NCBI GenBank assembly: GCA_963930655.1
Contig: OZ005611.1
Location: forward strand, 24,043,001 to 24,107,000
Source of the DNA: Myrica gale
Taxonomy: Eukaryota; Streptophyta; Magnoliopsida; Fagales; Myricaceae
DNA: 64,000 bases
Direction of reading: 5' to 3'
The translations under genes were made by a program, and so were the position numbers. A model generated the notes under the pieces. It saw nothing but the letters and a program-made list of their open reading frames with translations, ran no database searches and was not told the origin of the DNA. Below, piece after piece: positions 12,523 through 24,913 of this stretch. Within the stretch, counting starts at the first letter, position 1. Each line of letters begins with the position of its first letter.

Positions 12523-12802
12523 TTTCTGTGTGGCTGTATTTTGCCACGTCAGGGACTCGGTGTTTTCCGAGCCAGATCAAAAGGAAAACGGCCATTGGAC
12601 TGTATATTGTGTGGCGCAGATAAAAAGTTCAACACTTTTATGATATTTTTTGGTGCGACACATGGCTGTTTCGCATGCTGTGGGTCCCATGTAAAGTTAA
12701 AATAATTGGGGTCCACCTTGCAAAGATACTTTTGGGAGCAGTGTGTACGTACGGTGGTAAACAACTGTTTCAGGATCCCACTAGACACTGGTTCTAGAAA
12801 AG

Positions 12803-12811
12803 AGATATTTT
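12803..12811 (-). promoter_or_regulatory. Evening element 3 of the PRR promoter
   Basis: A third exact AAAATATCT, here on the minus strand (the gene strand), about 500 bp upstream of the PRR start codon and just before the MITE remnant at 12828. Confidence 0.55.
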
Positions 12812-12827
12812 GTACATGTTTGAACCC

Positions 12828-13012
12828 CAATTAATTATGCTCAAAATGTTAAGTTTACTATTAAAAAATTTATCACATAATTTTTTATTATTATAATATT
12901 TATTAAAAATCTTTTCTCTCTTCACTTTTTACTAATTTTCATGACGTTTTTTTACTTTATAATATTTCTCAAACCCCAATACTCAAAATTTTCACCGTCA
13001 TACATACCTTTA
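12828..13012 (+). mobile_element. MITE remnant, family 2
   Basis: AT-rich DNA closely resembling the element at 24113-24314. Shared blocks in the same order are CACATAATTTTTTATTATTA, TATTAAAAATCTT, CTTTATAATATTT and CCAATACT.AAAATTTT. The left end is eroded. The right end, reverse complemented, reads GGTATGTATGACGG, comparable with the GGGTATGTTTGG tip of the other copy. Non-coding. Confidence 0.55.
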
Positions 13013-15077
13013 AATGTTGGATTGTTTAACAGGCAAAATCTACAGCGTACGAAACATGTGATTGCTGCGAAGCAGGACATAACTTATGGATAACATCGTG
13101 ACACGTGGAAGGCAAGTGGGATACGGTTGATTTTGTGGCCTCGGAATTGGCAAAAGTTATCCACTATCTCTGTTCTACTCGCTGAGGCTTTTCAAAACGG
13201 CCAGAACTCGCTTAGCCATTTAACGAGCTGGTACTGTCTTTCTTTTCTTTCTTTTTTTCCTTGTTTTTGTGAGTTGGAGTGTTTCCTTAATTTCGTCTGA
13301 AAATATGAACAACCACAAATAATAATTAAAATATAAGACAATCTTTAATTTATTATCTGAATTGAATAAATTAAATAGAATCAAGATTTTAGAATATTAA
13401 AAAAAAAATAAAGATAAAGGATAATCAACCAGAAGACGAACATAGATAAATATTGAAAAATTTGAAGAAAATAAAAAAGATAAATGAGGTTGAAAATAAT
13501 TGGGCCTATATATTTACTTAGAGCAAATGATAAAGGACTTGTTTTTTTAAGGATTTACATCCTACCTTTATATTTGCATGACAAATATCACAAAACACAT
13601 GTATTTCAATACAACAATTTATTACATTTTTACAAATATTAATCACTTTTAATAATTTCTGTATGTATGTCAAAATAATTTTAATATCATTTAAATATTC
13701 ATAATTTTATCAAAATCTTATGAATTTATTCCAACGAATAACACAAAAAAAAAATAGCTCTAAGGTTGTGAAAAGACAGAGAAATTCTATTTTGTGATTC
13801 TTACTTAAAAATTGGGGTGAGCGAGGGTTCTTCAAGTTAGCCAAAATGTAGGTGGCAAAAAGTCACGTGCACCTGTGGTGGTACGTGAGACTCACGCGCC
13901 CGGTGGAATATGGCTGTGAAGGGGGATGGGGGGCGGGCGAAAGGGAAATAGTCGAAGCGAAAAAGAAAAAAAACAGAGAAGGGAGAGAGGAAAATTTTTG
14001 GGAAAACTGAGTATGCTCAAAATTAGATTTTAAAAACTGGATAAGACCAAAGACGAAAAGCAAAACGCAAAGTTGTGTCGGAGACCCCAGATCATTTGGA
14101 GAAGAAACTTTGAAGGTTCGAGGGTAGAGAATGACTATGAACGTCAGATCTAAATGCTTGAAACCTATTCGAAGCAAAATCAGAAAGAAACAGAGACGCG
14201 AACCGGAAATAGTACAATCATGCACATTCAAATGCTGTGTTTGGTTGCCGAGAAAACCAGGAAAATACAGAGCAAAAGCGGGAAAATAAATTAGTAAATA
14301 GCGGTACATATATCAGTCACTTTCCTTAGCCAAGAGATAACGAACATGATGCATCGCAGGACAAGGTAGAGGTCGGGTCAGTTGGAGAGGAAGATGTAGA
14401 GGACTAGGGCAATTCCACGTCTAAACACTGCACATGGGTTTTGGGTGTTGCGTTCTAAGTTAGAGTAAAAATTGTAAATTGAGAACTTTGGATTTATTGA
14501 GGTAGTGATTCACCGTTGTGATTGCGTGAGGTGTTCTTGTGATCTAGCCTTCAAATAATGTCACGTGTAAAATTGTTTGACGCCTGAAAGTTCCGTTAAG
14601 TAAATAGACGACAAACTAACGAATGAGTGTTTTTGACAAAAAAAAAATATTCAAAGGACTAAAAATTTTGAAGTTCGAAAGTGAAAGACTAAATTAAAAA
14701 ATTGCTTAAAATTCAAAGACTAAACCGTTAATTTCCCGAATTTAAAATCGGGAGGGTCAATTTCGATAAATTAATTTAGAAAGTCTACAGTAGGAAAAAT
14801 ACAAAAAAAAAAATTGAGGAGACAGTTTTTAACTTCAGGAAAAATTTTATTGTTATTTGTTAGAGAGGGCGGAGGTCATGTCCCCTCCCTAGCTCCGAGA
14901 ATAGATGTTGAAAAAAAAAATAGTTTCAAAATAAGATTTTTTTAGAGAGATTTTTTTTTTATTTATTTTGTAAAAGAGAGGTCATTTCCGTTATTAATAG
15001 AAGAAGTGGAGATGTTAAAACAAGAATATCAAAAAATATTATAAAGAAATAAAATAAGAAATGGATTAAAAGGAAAT
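13013..15077. other. Intergenic, no gene seen
   Basis: AT-rich spacer between the PRR promoter and the gypsy element. A 148-codon minus-strand frame (13863-14309) has no recognisable domain and a low-complexity composition, so it was not called. A G-box-like ACACGTGG occurs near 13101, too far from the PRR gene to assign. Confidence 0.4.
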
Positions 15078-15557
15078 TGTAACATTCGGGAAGATGAGGG
15101 TTGCTGTCTGTAAAGGCGTAAGATTTTGGCGTGGAAGGAAGGTGCAAGGCTGGAGAGTTCGATAGTTTGGAGTTGTCGAGAGTATTCGAGATTCACTTAT
15201 GTTTATTGGGTATACGTTGTCGGCCGGGCTTTATCATTCGGCCATGGGTCAATCTACCTCTCTGGACTGCTTATATTATATGCTTTTCTTATTGTTCTTA
15301 GTTTAGCTGAGCCTATTGCTGCTCATTGTCACAGATTCGGCCCTGCATAGTCACCAGGGTATCATATCTGTTTGGCTTGCTTTAGTATTTTCTTTTTTTA
15401 TCACGAAACCTGTATTGCTTTGTTTAGAGAACCTGAAGGCTAGCTATCTTGAAACAAGTTGTATCCCTTTTCGAATGAAGTGAATTAACTACCGAAATTC
15501 ATGTATTACAATCCATACACAACCATTTCATTTTTCTATTACAATCCATTTGTTACA
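15078..15557 (+). repeat. 5' LTR of a Ty3/gypsy element
   Basis: A 480-bp sequence that begins TGTAACA and ends TGTTACA, a perfect 7-bp inverted terminus of TG...CA type. It is followed within a few bases by the primer-binding site. No second LTR is visible in the window, so this end was fixed from the termini and the primer-binding site, not from a pairwise LTR match. Confidence 0.75.
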
Positions 15558-17313
15558 ATTTGGTATCAAAGCAGTTCGATCCACCAATTCCAAAGCAGTT
15601 CATCGACCATGGCTGACGCTAAGAAGATTTGCACAGGCCTTTGAGGCTTTGCTGGAATTGAAGAAGCAACAAGAGATCCAACAGAAAAATCAGCAACAAA
15701 TGTTGGAGAATATAACTAAACAATTGGAGGTCCTTACCGTTGGGTTGAAATCGGTGATACACAATCAAGATGGAGAGGTTGGAGAGCCATTCAAAGGAGG
15801 AGGATATATACAACAGCACAATCCAGAGCTAGGAGTTCATATGTGATTTGTAAGGCTTGATTTTTCCAAAATTTGATGGGAATGACCCCACTGAGTGGTT
15901 GTACCGTACCGATCAGTTCTTCACATACAATCAAACATCACCCCACCATCGATTATTAATTGCATCTTTCGACACGGAGGGCAAGACCCTGATTTAATTC
16001 CAAGAAGTGGAGCAATCTGGTACGATATGATGAAGCTAAGACAAACTACCACAGTAGAGGAGTATAAGGGACAATTCGAATCTCTAGCTAATAGATTGAA
16101 GGGGTTAGATGAGGGGTATAAGCTGAGTTATTTTTTGAGTGGATTAAAGGATGAGATTCGAGTAATGGTAAGGATGTTAAATCCGGGTAGCATCAATTCA
16201 ACTTATGGATTAGCCAAGATGCAAAAGGAGAACCTGTTGGTGAGTAAAAGAGCTTATAAACCAGCTGCAGTAAGATTTTCAAATCCAAGTCCACAATCAA
16301 ATATGTCATCAGTGGGAATATGGACTAAACCAAAAGTGATAATGCATGAAATCACTTCACAACAGATGAAAGAGAGGAGAGAAAAAAGTTTATGTTACAA
16401 CTGTGATTCAAAATGGAACCCACTACACAAGTGTAGCAACATGAAGTTGTTTATGAAAGAAGCTGGGGAGGGAGTGGGTGAGTTGAATTTGGTGGAGGAA
16501 ATGGAAAATAATGAAACCTTGTTAGAAGAAGGAAATGAGGAGTTAGAGATAACCTTACATGCAATTACGGGGTCTAATTCACCTAATACTATGCGGCTAA
16601 TGGACAGGATTAATCAACAAAGTTGTGTGGTTCTAATTGACAATGTCAGCACCCATAATTTCCTTGATCCAGGAATTATCAGAGGAGCCAAACTTAGGAT
16701 GGATACCGAGCAACAACTAGCTCTGACTGTGGCAAATGGTGAAAGGGCGAGGAGTGAAGGGAAATGTCTGGGGGTAAAATTCAGATTACAAGGAAATGAA
16801 TTCACCATGGATGCACATGTGCTGGTGCTTGGTGGTTGTGATGTAGTGTCGGTGTGCAATGGTTGAGTACCTTAGACACAATTTCTTGGAATTTTATTGA
16901 GCTAACTATGTGTTTCAATCACTTGAATAGAGTGGTGGTGTCGAGAGGGTTGATTTCCACTCACTTAGTGCATGATTCATTACAATTCGGAATGCCTAAG
17001 AGGGAGAAACATGGAATTATTTTGAAGTTAATTGGTGGAGGAAGTGAAGTTGGAGGGAAGTCATCACATGGGGAGTCTTTGGAAGGGTTATTACGACACT
17101 TAACCCAAGTTTTTGAGGAACCAAAATGGCTGCTTCCTACACGTTCTCATGACCATGCAATTATTCTTAAAGAGGGTGCTCACACAGTGAGTGTGAGACC
17201 CTATAGATATGCTTATTTTTAGAAAGATGAAATAGAACAAATTGTGAAGGAGTTGCTGCAAACATGGGTGGTGAGCCCATCACAAAGCCCATTTTCATCT
17301 CCGGTGTTGTTGG
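15078..17313 (+). mobile_element. Decayed, 3'-truncated Ty3/gypsy retrotransposon
   Basis: After the LTR comes TGGTATCAAAGCAG (15561-15574), one base off a primer-binding site for initiator tRNA-Met. Degenerate gag follows (about 15609-16450), with a coiled stretch and a zinc-knuckle-like CYNCDSKWNPLHKC. The protease region (about 16610-16860) has VVLIDNVSTHNFLDPG, where the family active site is DSG; the change to DNV should inactivate it. A frameshift near 16855 separates LGGCDVV from the following QWLSTLDTISWNF. The reverse-transcriptase N-terminal region (VSVRPYRYAYF, stop, KDEIEQIVKELLQTWVVS) stops abruptly near 17313 at SSPVLLV. The rest of pol, integrase and the 3' LTR are absent. Confidence 0.85.
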
Positions 17314-17788
17314 TGCGGATGAGAGTTAGAGATGTCAATGCAAGAAGTGGGTGCTTTTCCAAGAGGAATTCAGTTTCTTTTTCGCCAAGTCCAATTTCTC
17401 TAAAGAATGAAAAGAGAAACCCTGAGACCAAACAGAAAGAGTACATTAACAAGAGCATTTCAAAGGCTTATATTGTGTTTGAGAAGTGGACTCTGAGAGT
17501 TACTCACCTATATCAACGTCAAGAGTGGAGGGCGAATTGATGCAACGGACTAGAACACACAGTGTATCGGAGACCAACTTGATGACGTAGCGGTTGGAGT
17601 TCAATTCTTGAGGCTTCACTGCACTTAAAAAGAGAGAACCATTCATGGGGATGGAATTTTGAAACCGAAGAGAGTGAGAATCGAACAGTTGAGGAAGAGA
17701 CTAGCTGGTGCTGGAAGAGGGCAATAGAAGAACAAGAAAAAGAGAGAGAAGGAAAAGAGTTTGCGAACGAAGTGAGTAGAGCAACCAT
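17314..17788 (-). pseudogene. 5' fragment of an mTERF-like gene, truncated by the gypsy element
   Basis: On the minus strand, MVALLTSFANSFPSLSFSCS at 17788 looks like an organelle transit peptide (Ser-rich, few acids). That frame meets a stop near 17520. A +1 frame in the same stretch stays open to a good donor at 17508 (ATAG|GTGAGT). It joins in phase to a second exon starting at 17421: GFLFSFFREIGLGEKETEFL, then LEKHPLLALTS. This resembles the start of the repeat region of plant mTERF proteins, which act in organelle transcription and splicing. One indel between the two frames and loss of everything past 17314 make it a pseudogene fragment. The family call rests on about 35 residues. Confidence 0.5.
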
Positions 17789-17955
17789 TTACCCTTCCCC
17801 CACTCACCGGTGGGTCGGCAATGTTGCGGTGGGTGTTTTAAGCAGGAGGTGAAACTGTGGACTCAGAGAGCAGAGAAAGGTAGACGAAGAAATTGTAGCG
17901 AATGTCTGGGCCTGCCCAAAATGAGGTATTTTTAACCTTCTACGGTCCACCGAGG

Positions 17956-17957
17956 TG

Positions 17958-17998
<41 letters not shown>
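17956..17998. repeat. (TC)n(TA)n microsatellite
   Basis: A run of CT dinucleotides followed by TA dinucleotides, about 43 bp. On the minus strand it lies upstream of the mTERF-like fragment, a position where plant 5' leaders often carry GA/CT repeats. Confidence 0.85.
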
Positions 17999-18164
17999 GA
18001 TACACCTTCAAGGCCTTCTAACTGAAGCATTATAGCCCAAGCCAAATAAATAGACTATAGATTATATGAAAGTTGGACCAAATAAACAATTTTTGTAACA
18101 AGGTTTTCCGCTATGGTAAGTTTATTTTCTCATAAAAACCAAATACATTGGACCCTAATGGACT

Positions 18165-18955
18165 TCAGAACTTTTTTTTTTATATATATATATAATTAAG
18201 GCAATTTTATTAAAAAGAAAAAACGAAACACAACGGGAATACAACAGTACAAGAGAAAGTACTGAAGAAACCAAAACACAAACAGGAAAACCAACCCACC
18301 CACGACCCACTGGCCTACAAACCTCACCCCATTGGCCAACAAGACCCTCCCAAAAACCTCCCCCCCACCCGCAACCCAAACGAGACCCCTAACAGTCCAA
18401 TCCAAAAGTCACAAGCTTCCTAGCGGACGAAGAAGACCCGTCATAATTAACCGAAGACTTCAAGCCCTTCAACTCCCTGATCATCTTCCCCCCTGATTTT
18501 CTAGATGTTTTCGAACGAAACGGCACCCGATCGCGTTCCAACGCTGCAAAGAGCTCCCTCAGCTTTTCCTCTTAACCACCACAAAGACACCCCAATTATC
18601 TCACCCACAGAGCATCCAGGACCCACGCCGGAGAATCTCCCCCTAAATCTTTATGAGGGAAGCCATCCTCCGTCGCTAAAGACCCAGCAACGCTATTGTC
18701 TGCTAGCCCTTCCCCTACTAAAGAATCTGCTAGCCTCACACCAGAATGAATGTACTTAGAGCTCTCACCCACGGGCTCCAGTCTAACCTCCAATTCTAGA
18801 GATGTCTTAGAGCTCCCAACACGAGACTGGGTCTTAGACAACCCCCGGGAACACTCCCCCCCCCCCCCCTCCATACCACCTGAGAGAGCCCCACAACAAC
18901 CCTGTACATGGCCCCCCCTCCATCAGAACTGAGTGCAAGTATAAGTACTGCTGCA
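18165..18955 (-). mobile_element. LINE 3' fragment
   Basis: Read on the minus strand, the segment ends TTTTTAATAAAATTGCC followed by a TA-rich stretch and an A-run (A-run at 18171-18181 on the minus strand), the usual 3' end of plant L1-type LINEs. The upstream part is a Gly/Ser/Glu-rich open stretch (18596-18874) without a recognisable domain, perhaps from ORF1. No reverse transcriptase is present. The upstream boundary is uncertain. Confidence 0.5.
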
Positions 18956-19680
18956 TTTCTTAATCTTCATCCATATCATTTGACCCAGAAGACTTATAAA
19001 AAAAATCATTTGACCTAGAAGAGAGTAAATTATCACCCAAAATTGCTTGAGCTCTTAAAATTTCCGATTCCATGAAAGTTGACCAAAATTTAGCTCTCTC
19101 CTAAATGTTACCACAAATAGTGTTGTCCCAACATCTAAGACAGCCCTTAACTTTGGTACTTTTCCACTAAGTTTAACTTGCTGTCATAGAATGGCACCCT
19201 CATGTCGCCCACTTTGGTTGGCTGGTTGGAGCTGATTGTAAGTAAATCCAGTTGCAGGTGAATGTCAATAAACCTGACAGCCAGTATAAATGATTATCAA
19301 GAGCAACAGCACCCTTGTAGCTGACTGGCATGCAGAGTCAAGAATGGACATGCCATCTGGTTTTATGCTCTCCATGGATGGAAGCCAATCAACAAAGCTC
19401 TAAAATACAGGAGAGTATGAATAACCCAACTTGTTGATTGCATCCCATTCTCTAATGCATCAAATGAGGTCGACATGAATAACAACACTTAAGAAAGCCT
19501 GGTGGCAGGCAATGGTGATCCTCCCACATTAACAGACAAGAAATATTATCTTTGGGATACAAAATAAACATTCACAAAAAAATCGGTCGGTTAAGCCACT
19601 CGTATGGAGAGAGGTTTAAAGCCCTCGTGAGAATTGACCTTGAACTCCTTCGCTTCTTCGAGATGAAAAGAAAGTAGTTG
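18956..19680. other. Intergenic, no gene seen
   Basis: Spacer plus the presumed 3' untranslated region of the minus-strand gene ending at 19681. Nothing else is recognisable. Confidence 0.4.
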
Positions 19681-22600
19681 TCAATGGGACGAGATGCTGA
19701 TTGAAGAGTTGACCTTGAACTCCTTGTGACATTTTCTGAGGAGCTTTTCTTCATGTTTCTTACCAGTAGGAATGCCTTTAATGAGGATAACAGAGGAGCC
19801 TCCCTTTCTTGATTTTCTGGGTGACCTGGAAAAGTGAAACCTGCAAGAAAATCATAATACCATATGTTTGCGATGGACATATAGGCAGCTCTAACAGTTG
19901 GGAATCAAATAATGTCAGAAACCTTATGCAGCTAGCAAGTGGACTTGCCTCTTTTTAGGAACTTGGGTAAGATCATCAGGTGTGTCTTTACTAACTTCTT
20001 CCCTTGTGTCATTCTGAGGACGACTCTGTCCCTGCACATGGCAGTAGAAGCAAACATAGAATTCTTAGGCCCATACACTGCGATATCTCCGGTTAGAACC
20101 AGTAACAGTGCATAGTGTGCTAGATTCTCATAAAGGAAGATATTATCTTCGTTTTTGAGAATTAAAAAAAGGACAATCCAAACTTTTAAGAGACCACAGC
20201 ATTTTTCCTTTTCTCGAAGATTCAATGACAGGAGCAACCCCCTCCATGCACTAATGAGTGAGACTGTCATTGGTATCGTTACTACCAGAAGGCACTAATT
20301 AAAGAGGATCATACTTGTATCCAACTAATTTAAAAGCTCAGTAAATCCTACGGAAAATGGGTTGATTCTGCTACATATAATTTCAAGAACAAGCATCTCA
20401 ACAAGGAAGAGCCATATATATGCAAGTTGCAGCATTTTTTTCTCTTTTTTCTTGGGTACGTATCACAGCAAAATTCAATGCAGCTATTACCACGCTTACG
20501 GTGATCATTACCAAGTAGAGAGAAAATACTCCATTTTTATTTCACTAATAGAATACAGGAACAGATAATAACTTTTAACCTAGCGATACAACCAAGTCAA
20601 GTGAAGCATTTTGAAACTTGGAAAGTCCAATCGTGTGTAAACAACCAGGGAATGATGCTACATTTAAAAGGAGGAGATGAGAGTCAGTAGCGGCCTTGAG
20701 CTACATATGATAAAGCAAAGCTGTTAATTCATCCACATAACTATTTACTTGAAGAAACATAAAATATTAAACCAGAGAGAGGGATGTCTATGCTTTTTTC
20801 CTTGGGCCTCTTAGAATAACAAGCTCAATATGATCCAAAAATAACACTAGTACAGTGAACACAACAAGCATCCAAAAACCCATGAAAATCTCGAATCCAC
20901 AACAAGAACACTTATCAGTGCTGAACACGTCTTTGTGGACACCTCCACCAAGTTCAATTTGACTTAATCCATTAATATGAAACCAAAAGCAGTTGATCAG
21001 ACCCAAGACTGAAGAAAGTCCTTAGAATAATAAGGTACCACAATAATAAAAAATTAAATTTATCATAAAAGAACTGCTAGAGCAGGGTGTCATACATTCA
21101 GAGCAGCATAAGGTAACAAAAAAACATATCCGATGCATGAGGTTCATCTTGAAATGAAAAATAATTAAAGATTGTTAAGAAACAAAATGCTAGAGACCCT
21201 CTGTAAATAAAGAAATGTCTCAGAACAAGGGTCGCCTGCACAGTAGTTGCTTATTACATCCAAACAGTTATCATATTGAATTATTACTAACCTCATCAAT
21301 TGAAAACATCCAAAGAAATCTGCAACTGATATTTTATTAACACTATCAAAAATCAAAGTGAAACGAATTTGTCCACTATAAGAAATAGTGAATGAAACTC
21401 TCAACAACGCTTATGAAGTGAATGAAAGCCACTAACTTGTCCACTATAAGAAATATAAGGAGAGAACAAACCATTGTCTTCTTTCTGATGTTTGTAAGGC
21501 TAAGAAAACAATCACCGAAGATGCTTTGCCATGCACATAAACTCTCAACAACACTTATGAAGTGAATCAAAACAACTAACTTGTCCACTATAAGAAATAT
21601 CAAGGAGAGGACAAACAATTGTCTTGTTTCTGATGTTTGTTCATGACATTCCAACAGATATCTGTATGATGAACCTTTCAAAACTCCAAGCCTTTGTCAG
21701 ACACTTCTCAGACCTTGTGTTCGTCGATGTTGAAGGGAAAATTATGCATAAAATACAAACAATTAAAAGAAGATAGATATAAACCGACAATTATTTGATT
21801 GGATAACTACATGACAAAGCCAAATAAATAAACTAGCAACTAATCTCAGACTAGAGAGAAGACTTAATGGTTTAAAATGATTTTGATGTCCAACCACACT
21901 TGAAATAGTTAAAAATGCTTGCATGAAATTTAGATAATCCTCTTGGATATGAATAATGACACACCGAATCATATCCAGCTTAAGTCCTTGTCTCAAAACA
22001 GGCACCAAACGCAAGGCACATGCCAATGCAAGATGAAACGGAACGTTTCTAAGGGTTAGTACTTTAGCAGCACAAGTGTAATCCAAGATGCCGTCAGAAA
22101 ATACAAAGGCGTCAACATGCAATAACAACACAATATCAGATTTCGACAGAAACCACGACGGCCCGTTCACTGAAACAGAATGCCGTTCAAAATGACAAAC
22201 ACAAATATAATGACTGATTACAATGTAAGAAAACACATTAACATGCAAGTAAACATAACTTCGAAACTGCACGTATTATCATCATTACATCACCAGCATA
22301 CATACAATCAAGCATAAAAAAGTTAATAAAATCTCGTACTTGATTCAAAGCCGCTGCAGACTCCGAACACGAGACCTTGGCTTTCTTCATCGCCCCACCA
22401 ACATTTTCATCACCACCATTACCATCATTACACCCACCGCTCCCTTTCCTCTTCTTCCTCCCGAAGCTCCTCACTTTCCCTCTCTTCTCCCTAACCTTCC
22501 ACACGTTCTTCCTTCTATACACCACCTTCTCACTCTTCCACACCCCGAAACTCGTATCGATCACCGTCACCTCACTTCTCGAATATCCAACTAGCTCTCT

Positions 22601-23440
22601 CACCTCTTCCTTCTCCTCGTCCTCCCCCATCTCTGCTTCCTCCTCTTCCACATTCTCCACTTTCGTTTGTTTCATACTGTTATCCGAATTGAACGACGCC
22701 GTTGGCTTGGCATTCCTCTCCGCACGAACGAGGCTCTTCTCTTCTTCTTCTTGTCGTGGGAGATGAACGTTACTATTTGTTGAGGTGGTTAGAGATTTGG
22801 GGGTCGCTTGTTTCCTGGGAAACTTTTTCCCAGAAAGTTTGGAGCTTTGGAAGTGATTATCATCATCCATAAAGAAGAGCTCGGAGAGGACATTGCTCAT
22901 GAGACTGTACAGCTGTTTTTTCTTATGTCCATTTTCGTGCGTCCGATTGGCGAGTGGTTCGTGGTTGGACTGAGTCGAGCTGGGGTTCGAGCGGGTCGAC
23001 TCGATAGGGTCTTGGTTGTGTAGGAAATGGTCAAGTCCAAGGCTTTTGTTGTCTTCTTCTTCAGCGGTGGCGGTAGGGAAGCCCTTGTTAGACCGGAGAC
23101 GGTCGAGCCAGTTCGAGCAGGACTTGCTGGGCGGCGGGACCGAGCAGAGCATTTTGGTGAGCCTACGCGTGGAGATAGGTGATTGGGGGTATGAAGTCGG
23201 AATTTCGAGGAGCTTCCTAACCGCAGAGACCGCCTTGAATCGGAAAGCGTCTGGGAGAGATATAGGTAATAGGGTATTGAGTATTTCCTCTGAGACGGTC
23301 AGGAGTTTGGGGCCGAAGAACTTGAAACGCCTGTTGCGGATGGAGGGCGACATTTCGTTCACGGCCACGTGGCAGAGTTTGAAAGTCTCGCGAGTTAAAC
23401 TACAGTTCTCCGTTGGAGCGATAGAGATACTTTTTATCAA
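19681..23440 (-). CDS. Conserved-looking plant protein of unknown function, probably nuclear
   Basis: Three exons are inferred: 23440-22340, 20031-19949 and 19840-19681, giving 447 residues. Phases agree throughout. I do not recognise the family. The N-terminus (from MSPSIRNRRFKFFGPKLLTV) is ordered-looking. A second in-frame Met is at residue 30 and may be the true start. The middle is low-complexity and acidic (EEEEAEMGEDEEKEEVRELV). It is followed by the conserved-looking VTVIDTSFGVWKSEKVVYRR and then a basic block (VRSFGRKKRKGS) that could be a nuclear localisation signal. The C-terminal exon reads SSVILIKGIPTGKKHEEKLL. Intron 2 begins AAGAG|GCAAGT, a GC donor. That choice alone keeps the frame open, since reading through gives a stop within 7 codons. 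Intron 1 is 2.3 kb. Confidence 0.68.
21397..21640. repeat. Local duplication inside intron 1
   Basis: Two imperfect direct copies, 21397-21497 and 21541-21640, each starting ACTCTCAACAAC and ending TGATGTTTGT, offset 144 bp. A third partial copy (GTCCACTATAAGAAATA) lies just before the first. Both are inside the 2.3-kb first intron of the unknown gene. The long frames seen across them are a by-product of the repeat. Confidence 0.7.
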
Positions 23441-24112
23441 ATTGCTTCACAAGTCCCGTGATTTCTTCTTTGAGTGTTCGTTCATAAGGATGTTTTTTCC
23501 CTTGTAATAATAGTTTTTTTTATATAAGATATCGGATTAAATACTTTAATAATGATCGTTAAAAGGATTTAAATTGATGAAATTAGGGAACCCTTAAAAG
23601 ATTGATTGACTGATCAAGTTCACAGTCGTTGTCCCCGACCACAATCATAAGCACAATTGAAGGTAAGATATGGACCACATGGTAAACAGGTAAAGGGCAT
23701 CCTAGTTCAGTCTTAATTGTCAGGTGGAGGGAAAGATATCTTCCAAGTTCAATGTTTCTAATATTGCACTTAATAACACTTTCCTTTATTTACTGATTAT
23801 TGGTTCTTGTCCCTTTCTCGTGTATATGTCTTTTGTTCTTTTTACTGTTCACATTTATTAAATTTACTTTTTAATATAAGGTGCGATAGTTCAATAATTC
23901 AAAAGACGAACCTCTGATAATTGGGCCAATTGTATACAGTAATAGACTAACATCTGATAATTGGGCCAACCGTAAAGAGAAATAAGTATGGATTCGAATG
24001 CTACAATCTGCGGGTACAAATCATTTACTTACAATTATAAGTATTGAAGTTGGTTCATGCTATCCAAGCCAATGGAAGCCTCGAAGTGGGTGCAGGATTT
24101 AGCCTTTAGTAA
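23441..24112. other. Intergenic, no gene seen
   Basis: Presumed upstream region of the minus-strand unknown gene. AT-rich, without recognisable elements. Confidence 0.35.
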
Positions 24113-24314
24113 GGGTATGTTTGGTGTCCAAATATTTGGGCTCAAATATTTGAGTTTAATCATAAAAAATTCACCACATAATTTTTTATTATTATAATAC
24201 TTATTAAAAATCTTCTCTCTTTACTTTTTCATCAACTCCCATAATATATCTTTACTTTATAATATTTTCCAAACTCCAATACTTAAAATTTTTACCCTCA
24301 AACATCCCCCAGGT
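24113..24314 (+). mobile_element. MITE, family 2
   Basis: An inverted-repeat element beginning GGGTATGTTTGGTGTCC and ending with the reverse complement of GGGGGATGTTTGAGGGT. The interior matches the remnant at 12828-13012. No exact target duplication was found. Non-coding. Confidence 0.6.
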
Positions 24315-24913
24315 GTTCTAGTTAAGAAAGTAGGCTATATTCCATGTTATACTATGGGTATGGGTTTCATTGAAATTGAAATTGAGGCTTCGGCTCACGT
24401 GCTCCATGTTGTACGTAGGTGATATTCCTGTCGCCTGCCTGGACAGGAAGACTGTTGAGTGTTGGCTAAAACCAGTAGAATCTACTGTCTAGCAGTATCA
24501 ATTTTCTAATTGTCCAACGACGTTTCTAGAATCTCTTCACCAATTGTCTGGGGGCGTAACTTTCTGACCCATCAAACGGCGCAGTTTTATAAGCCTCAAA
24601 CCTGCCTACCCCTTTTCCCTTCCAACCCTCTACCCACCTCTCACGTCCCATTCAGCAACCCACTGATTACTAAACAATCAAGCTCCCTGCCTTTTCTTTG
24701 GAGTTTTCGCCTAAGTTTACATGATATTTTTTTGTCTTGTTGGTCTATTTTGTTTTCTTCTGTAGCGCCCCTTCGTTAAACCCTCGGACATTTTTTTTTT
24801 CCTTCAGTCTTTTTCATACCTACGATCAAAAGTTCTAAGCTTTTTGACAATCCTATTTCTTTCCCAGTATTATCTGTTCCTTTTATTTTAACGGATTACT
24901 TTGATCCGTTTTT
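24315..24913. other. Promoter and 5' leader region of the START gene
   Basis: Contains T-rich leader-like DNA before the ATG at 24914. No convincing TATA box could be placed. An 89-codon frame (24510-24779) is not supported as a gene. Confidence 0.35.

Noticed and set aside
13863..14309. 148-codon minus-strand frame as a gene
   Set aside because: Low-complexity composition and no domain; likely chance.
22340..22766. Plus-strand open frames rich in Pro, Ser and Leu
   Set aside because: Shadows of the acidic and basic coding stretches of the minus-strand unknown gene.
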